A stretch of DNA of 64,000 nucleotides from Nemertoderma westbladi (lineage: Eukaryota; Xenacoelomorpha; Nemertodermatida; Nemertodermatidae), in NCBI GenBank assembly GCA_032718475.1, contig JAUCBJ010003020.1:1-64000 (forward strand), in the 5' to 3' direction. Below, one piece after another: positions 58,455 through 64,000 of the stretch. The notes beneath the pieces are model-generated. The model was not told the origin of the DNA and searched no databases. It saw nothing but the letters and a program-made list of their open reading frames with translations. The number at the start of each line of letters is the position of its first letter. Position 1 is the stretch's first letter. Made by a program: the position numbers and the translations under genes.

Positions 58455-61400
58455 ACGGCAAAGTGTAAGAGTCCCCTCGGTGATACAAAACCGATTCGTC
58501 TTGTTCTTCTCTCAACCATACCACTCGGTGATACAAAACCGATTCGTCTTGTTCTTCTCTCAACCATACCACTCGGTGATACAAAACCGATTCGTCTTGT
58601 TCTTCTCTCAACCATACACTCGATGATACAAAACCGATTCGTCTTGTTCTTCTCTCAACCATACCACTCGGTTGCCTTGTTCTTCTCTCAACCATACACT
58701 CGGTGATACAAAACCGATTCGTCTTGTTCTTCTCTCAACCATACACTCGGTGATACAAAACCGATTCGTCTTGTTCTTCTCTCAACCATACACTCGATGA
58801 TACAAAACCGATTCGTCTTGTTCTTCTCTCAACCATACCACTCGGTGATACAAAACCGATTCGTCTTGTTCTTCTCTCAACCATACACTCGGTGATACAA
58901 AACCGATTCGTCTTGTTCTACTCTCAACCATACACTCGGTGATACAAAACCGATTCGTCTTGTTCTTCTCTCAACCATACCACTCGGTTGCCTTGTTCTT
59001 CTCTCAACCATACCACTCGGTGATACAAAACCGATTCGTCTTGTTCTTCTCTCAACCATACACTCGGTGATACAAAACCGATTCGTCTTGTTCTACTCTC
59101 AACCATACACTCGGTGATACAAAACCGATTCGTCTTGTTCTTCTCTCAACCATACCACTCGGTTGCCTTGTTCTTCTCTCAACCATATCACTCGGTGATA
59201 CAAAACCGATTCGTCTTGTTCTTCTCTCAACCATACCACTCGGTGATACAAAACCGATTCGTCTTGTTCTTCTCTCAACCATACAATCGGTGATACAAAA
59301 CCGATTCGTCTTGTTCTTCTCTCAACCATACCACTCGGTTGCCTTGTTCTTCTCTCAACCATATCACTCGGTGATACAAAACCGATTCGTCTTGTTCTTC
59401 TCTCAACCATACAATCGGTGATACAAAACCGATTCGTCTTGTTCTTCTCTCAACCACCACTCGGTGATGCAAAACCGATTCGTCTTGTTCTTCTCTCAAC
59501 CATACCACTCGGTGATACAAAACCGATTCGTCTTGTTCTTCTCTCAACCATACACTCGGTGATACAAAACCGATTCGTCTTGTTTTTCTCTCAACCAAAC
59601 CACTCGGTGATACAAAACCGATTCGTCTTGTTCTTCTCTCAACCATACCACTCGGTGATACAAAACCGATTCGTCTTGTTCTTCTCTCAACCATACACTC
59701 GGTGATACAAAACCGATTCGTCTTGTTTTTCTCTCAACCAAACCACTCGGTGATACAAAACCGATTCGTCTTGTTCTTCTCTCAACCATACCACTCGGTG
59801 ATACAAAACCGATTTGTCTTGTTCTTCTCTCAACCATACACTCGGTGATACAAAACCGATTCGTCTTGTTTTTCTCTCAACCAAACCACTCGGTGATACA
59901 AAACCGAGTCGTCTTGTTCTTCTCTCAACCATACCACTCGGTGATACAAAACCGATTCGTCTTGTTCTTCTCTCAACCAAACCACTCGGTGATACAAAAC
60001 CGATTCGTCTTGTTTTTCTCTCAACCATACACTAGGTGATACAAAACCGATTCGTCTTGTTTTTCTCTCAACCAAACCACTCGGTGATACAAAACCGATT
60101 CGTCTTGTTCTTCTCTCAACCATACCACTCGGTGATACAAAACCGATTCGTCTTGTTTTTCTCTCAACCAAACCACTCGGTGATACAAAACCGATTCGTC
60201 TTGTTCTTCTCTCAACCATACCACTCGGTGATACAAAACCGATTCGTCTTGTTCTTCTCTCAACCATACCACTCGGTGATACAAAACCGATTCGTCTTGT
60301 TCTTCTCTCAACCATACACTCGGTGATATAAAACCGATTCGTCTTGTTCTTCTCTCAACCATATCACTCGGTGATACAAAACCGATTCGTCTTGTTCTTC
60401 TCTCAACCATACCACTCGGTGATACAAAACCGATTCGTCTTGTTCTTCTCTCAACCATACACTCGGTGATATAAAACCGATTCGTCTTGTTCTTCTCTCA
60501 ACCATATCACTCGGTGATACAAAACCGATTCGTCTTGTTCTTCTCTCAACCATACACTCGGTGATACAAAACCGATTCGTCTTGTTCTTCTCTCAACCAT
60601 ACACTCGGTGATACAAAACCGATTCGTCTTGTTTTTCTCTCAACCATACCACTCGGTGATACAAAACCGATTCGTCTTGTTCTTCTCTCAACCATACCAC
60701 TCGGTGATACAAAACCGATTCGTCTTGTTCTTCTCTCAACCATACCACTCGGTGATACAAAACCGATTCGTCTTGTTCTTCTCTCAACCATACCACTCGG
60801 TGATACAAAACCGATTCGTCTTGTTCTTCTCTCAACCATACACTCGGTGATACAAAACCGATTCGTCTTGTTCTTCTCTCAACCATACACTCGGTGATAC
60901 AAAACCGATTCGTCTTGTTCTTCTCTCAACCATACACTCGGTGATACAAAACCGATTCGTCTTGTTCTTCTCTCAACCATACACTCGGTGATACAAAACC
61001 GATTCGTCTTGTTCTTCTCTCAACCATACCACTCGGTGATACAAAACCGATTCGTCTTGTTCTTCTCTCAACCATACACTCGGTGATACAAAACCGATTC
61101 GTCTTGTTCTTCTCTCAACCATATCACTCGGTGATACAAAACCGATTCGTCTTGTTCTTCTCTCAACCATACCACTCGGTGATACAAAACCGATTCGTCT
61201 TGTTCTTCTCTCAACCATACCACTCGGTGATACAAAACCGATTCGTCTTGTTCTTCTCTCAACCATACCACCACTCGGTTGCCTTGTTCTTCTCTCAACC
61301 AAATCACTCGGTGATACAAAACCTATTCGTCTTGTTCTTCTCTCAACCATACCACTCGGTGATACAAAACCGATTCGTCTTGTTCTTCTCTCAACCATAC

Positions 61401-61505
61401 AATCGGTGATACAAAACCGATTCGTCTTGTTCTTCTCTCAACCATACCACTCGGTGATACAAAACCGATTCGTCTTGTTCTTCTCTCAACCATACCACTA
61501 CTCGT
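58455..61505. repeat. Satellite of about 47 bp, roughly 64 units
   Basis: Unit CACTCGGTGATACAAAACCG, then ATTCGTCTTGTTCTTCTCTC and AACCATAC, alternates 47-base and 48-base forms (ATACACTCGG or ATACCACTCGG). Shortened units of about 32 bases lacking GATACAAAACCGATTCG (CACTCGGTTGCCTTG) occur at about 58665, 58982, 59157, 59335 and 61272. The core is highly uniform. Open frames on both strands are repeat artefacts. Confidence 0.95.
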
Positions 61506-61735
61506 TTGCCTTGTTGTTTTCTCAACCACCACTCGGTTTTACAAAAGCGATTTGCCTTGTTCTTTTCTCCACCGTATTTACTCGGTGATCCAAAACCGAT
61601 TTGTTTTTTCTCTACCGTACCTCTCAGTGATTCAACGAGGATTTACTTGCTTTTGACTCCACCGTATTACTCGGTAATCCAACACGGATTTGCTTTGTTC
61701 TTGTCACGGTACCACTCCAGTGATGCAACATGACT
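61506..61735. repeat. Diverged right-edge units of the 47-bp satellite
   Basis: CACTCGGTTTTACAAAAGCG, TACTCGGTGATCCAAAACCG and TCTCAGTGATTCAACGAGG continue the period with rising divergence. Confidence 0.8.
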
Positions 61736-62133
61736 CCACTCCACTATCTATCCACAGCCAAGTATTTATACCGCATTCGCTAATTTTACAAGATCGCCAA
61801 ATTCTTAACATATCTCCCAAGGGCCAAATGATTTAATTAATTGCCATCATGTGGATTTACGACATAAAATTGTTGTACCTGGATGAAGGATTTTGATAAT
61901 TGGGTATTGGTAATAAAGTATGCTGATATGTTTCGAGTTAGTTTTGCCAAGTTTCTAATTCACTTTGATACGACACTTCACACTATTAGTACTATCACCG
62001 ATTAAAAGTCCCCATAGATAAGTTATTATAAATTTATATTCCATTCTTAATATACAAAATTAAATCTTAATGTACAATCTGTGTACAGTATCTTATATTC
62101 AAGTAATTTTAATTTGAATATAAATTTTAAAGT

Positions 62134-63444
62134 ATGGAAACTGAAAGTAAATCGAGTAAGTCATCATATACATTTGACGTAGTACAGTTCAAGAACGACG
62201 ACAACAAAGAGTCAACAATAAAAAATATTTCTCACAAAATTACCGATGATGACGGTAAAATAATCACCGCGGATGAAAATGGTCAAGTACATATTACAAT
62301 AGCGAAAGAAAACGGCAAAGATGCTTTACAATATAAAAAGCGATACATGAGAATGTTCTGTCTGCTGATATTTTTTAACGTCATGTGTCTAGCACTGATA
62401 GCGGGATTGTCATGGTTTATAATTAAAGATAGTCAAGGCAACCAGGGTAAACAAGAAGTGCTTGATGGTACAGAATCTTCTTCACCTCTGCAGTCGCGTA
62501 ATGAAATACTTTCACTTTCAAAAAATATATCCGCCCTTAATGAAATTGTTCGCGAAAATTCTGATCGTTTCGATAATTTGCTAAATAACTATCGACTTGA
62601 AAATAAAGAAGAATTTCGAGGATTTGACAACAACATCGACCGACTGGAAAACGAAATCGACCGATTAAACATCAGCCGTATGATGAACTATGAGGTCATC
62701 GACGAACAATACGAATTCTTATCTTCCGAGGTCGTGCTGATGCGATCCGTGTTGGCCGACTTCGGGAAGTCGGTGACGGAATACGAGAGATGTTCCGACC
62801 TCCCGTCAGTCCTGCCGGGGATCTTTTACCCCGTTTCCCCGAACGGCCTCCCTACGGACAGACAGTGGGAGGACACATTGTCGGACGCGTCCGACACACC
62901 GCTGCGACTGCGCTGCGACACTACGACCCTCGGGGGTCCGTGGACCGTGATACAACGACGGGTAGACGCCACTACGAACTTCGACCGCGACTGGGAGGAT
63001 TACGCAGCCGGTTTCGGCTCGTTGGAATCCAACTTCTGGTTGGGGTTGAGAAACATCCGACGGATAGTTACCATGGGAAGAACATCGATTCTACGGGTGG
63101 AACTCTTGAAGGACGGAGAGTCCGGCTACGCCGAGTACAGAGGATTCAATGTATCTACGGAATCGGACGGATTCCGGCTGAGTTTGGGGGAGTTTACCGG
63201 GAACGCCGGTGACTCATTGTCCGACATCCACAGCGGAATGCGTTTCTCCACGCGGGATCGGGACAGCGATCTGTACAGTAGGAACTGCGCCGAGGTCCAT
63301 CGGGCCGGGTGGTGGTTCGCCCAATGCGCCGATGCGAACCTGAATGGAGTCTATGGGGATACGGAGTGCAGGGGTCCTTGTTGGATGACCTTCAGTGGTT
63401 CAGAGCCCCTCGACAAGGTTGAAATTAAAGTAAAATTATTGTAA
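62134..63444 (+). CDS. Type II membrane fibrinogen-related protein
   Basis: An uninterrupted 436-residue protein. It has a cytoplasmic acidic/lysine-rich N-terminus (1-72), one membrane helix (about 75-97, FCLLIFFNVMCLALIAGLSW), a heptad-rich stalk with coiled-coil character (about 121-205), and a fibrinogen C-terminal domain (220-436) with GGPWTVIQRR, FWLGL, the calcium-loop-like DRDSD (375-379), NCAEVHRAGWWFAQC (Cys385-Cys398) and NLNGVYG. Known of the family: such domains bind glycans or acetylated groups in innate recognition and adhesion. The C-terminal part after NLNGVYG is short, replaced by TECRGPCWMTF with an extra Cys pair (412, 416). The ATG has A at -3; no signal peptide, as expected for type II topology. 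Upstream non-coding exons cannot be excluded. Confidence 0.92.
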   Translation: METESKSSKSSYTFDVVQFKNDDNKESTIKNISHKITDDDGKIITADENGQVHITIAKENGKDALQYKKRYMRMFCLLIFFNVMCLALIAGLSWFIIKDSQGNQGKQEVLDGTESSSPLQSRNEILSLSKNISALNEIVRENSDRFDNLLNNYRLENKEEFRGFDNNIDRLENEIDRLNISRMMNYEVIDEQYEFLSSEVVLMRSVLADFGKSVTEYERCSDLPSVLPGIFYPVSPNGLPTDRQWEDTLSDASDTPLRLRCDTTTLGGPWTVIQRRVDATTNFDRDWEDYAAGFGSLESNFWLGLRNIRRIVTMGRTSILRVELLKDGESGYAEYRGFNVSTESDGFRLSLGEFTGNAGDSLSDIHSGMRFSTRDRDSDLYSRNCAEVHRAGWWFAQCADANLNGVYGDTECRGPCWMTFSGSEPLDKVEIKVKLL

Positions 63445-64000
63445 ATTCATTATATTGATGAATTAAAACATTATTGCTTGAACGGGCAATTATTATTGCA
63501 GAATGGTTCCATTGAACAGAATCTTTTAGACGAACCATATGTCTAAACAACTGTAGCTACCATAGATTTTATACAATTGTGCATAAAACCTGCCCATAGA
63601 TTGGGTAATTAATCGCATTTTTTTGCTGTATTTTCATACTGTACAACAATTTAGTAGTACCTATTATATAGAGACATAGTGGTTATACTATATGTATACA
63701 GTCGTAGAAAAATTTAATGTAAAGAAATATATATAATTATACACGATTGTTCCCTATATTTCAAAAAAGTCATTTAGAATCTCATCTCAATATCACCTAT
63801 GTTGACCCCGTTATGCATCAGTGTCAATGAATGTATAAGCCATGACTTATTGAGGCCTTGAAGATGATTTTCAACTTGATAAAAATGTAAATATGTTTTT
63901 GAGTGAGTACAGTAGATGCCATATTAAGATTAGTGGCCACACCCATTCTTGCTCTATACCTAATACTATTTCTGAACTGAACACTTACATTTACTGCAAA
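63445..64000. other. 3' flank, no gene seen
   Basis: AT-rich sequence downstream of the fibrinogen-domain gene, with AATTAAA shortly after the stop as a possible poly(A) signal. No further feature supported. Confidence 0.5.

Noticed and set aside
58455..61505. CRISPR-like array
   Set aside because: Units are contiguous with no unique spacers, no cas genes are present and the context is eukaryotic; it is a simple satellite.
58429..61588. Numerous overlapping open frames (VERRTRRIGFVSPSG-type)
   Set aside because: Produced by the roughly 47-base satellite; frames change with each 47/48-base unit switch.

Overview
The window is animal nuclear DNA: AT-rich, gene-poor, with long spliceosomal introns bounded by GT/AG, metazoan protein families (a KAT7/HBO1-type MYST acetyltransferase, CDK10, the RalGAP alpha subunit, a membrane fibrinogen-related protein), non-LTR retrotransposon debris, hAT-like elements and very large minisatellites. 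The phylum cannot be fixed from the sequence. The genes are intron-poor: CDK10 and the fibrinogen-related gene are single reading frames, and the RalGAP alpha gene (1,969 codons) has one intron, near its 5' end.

Layout. 1-21.1 kb: a four-exon + strand gene for a MYST acetyltransferase with two PHD fingers, a C2HC finger and a KAT7-like catalytic domain. Its second intron opens with a roughly 1.25 kb minisatellite made from copies of the preceding exon end plus its 5' splice site, and then holds a decayed retroelement. Its third intron (14 kb) holds two minus-strand genes (CDK10 and a small membrane protein), a 30-bp satellite invaded by a 1.7 kb hAT-like element and by a LINE tail, a long inverted-repeat element, a broken LINE, and a 20-bp minisatellite resembling tandem 3' splice sites next to the last exon. 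21.1-36.4 kb: no convincing gene; a roughly 40-bp minisatellite, a MITE with perfect terminal repeats, an inverted pair of a dispersed repeat, a 41-bp array and a LINE 3' fragment. 36.5-42.85 kb: a 4.6 kb, 45-bp satellite with higher-order structure, then a 21-bp satellite. 43.6-56.2 kb: RalGAP alpha on the minus strand; its single 6.66 kb intron carries C-rich and pentamer repeats, a CR1/L2-like LINE between 62-bp direct repeats, and a 15-bp array. 57.9-61.7 kb: a roughly 47-bp satellite with diverged edges. 62.1-63.4 kb: a type II membrane protein with a fibrinogen C-terminal domain.

The five genes do not form a pathway. The acetyltransferase would act on chromatin, CDK10 (with cyclin M) in cell-cycle and transcription control, RalGAP alpha (with RalGAP beta) in Ral GTPase inactivation, and the fibrinogen-domain protein at the cell surface. 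The most notable observations are the mixed MOZ/HBO1 domain architecture, the amplification of a splice junction into a minisatellite, transposons dated by clean target duplications inside satellites, and the co-amplified edges and higher-order repeats of the 45-bp satellite. No function is claimed for the satellites: both strands of several arrays are open only because the unit length is a multiple of three.
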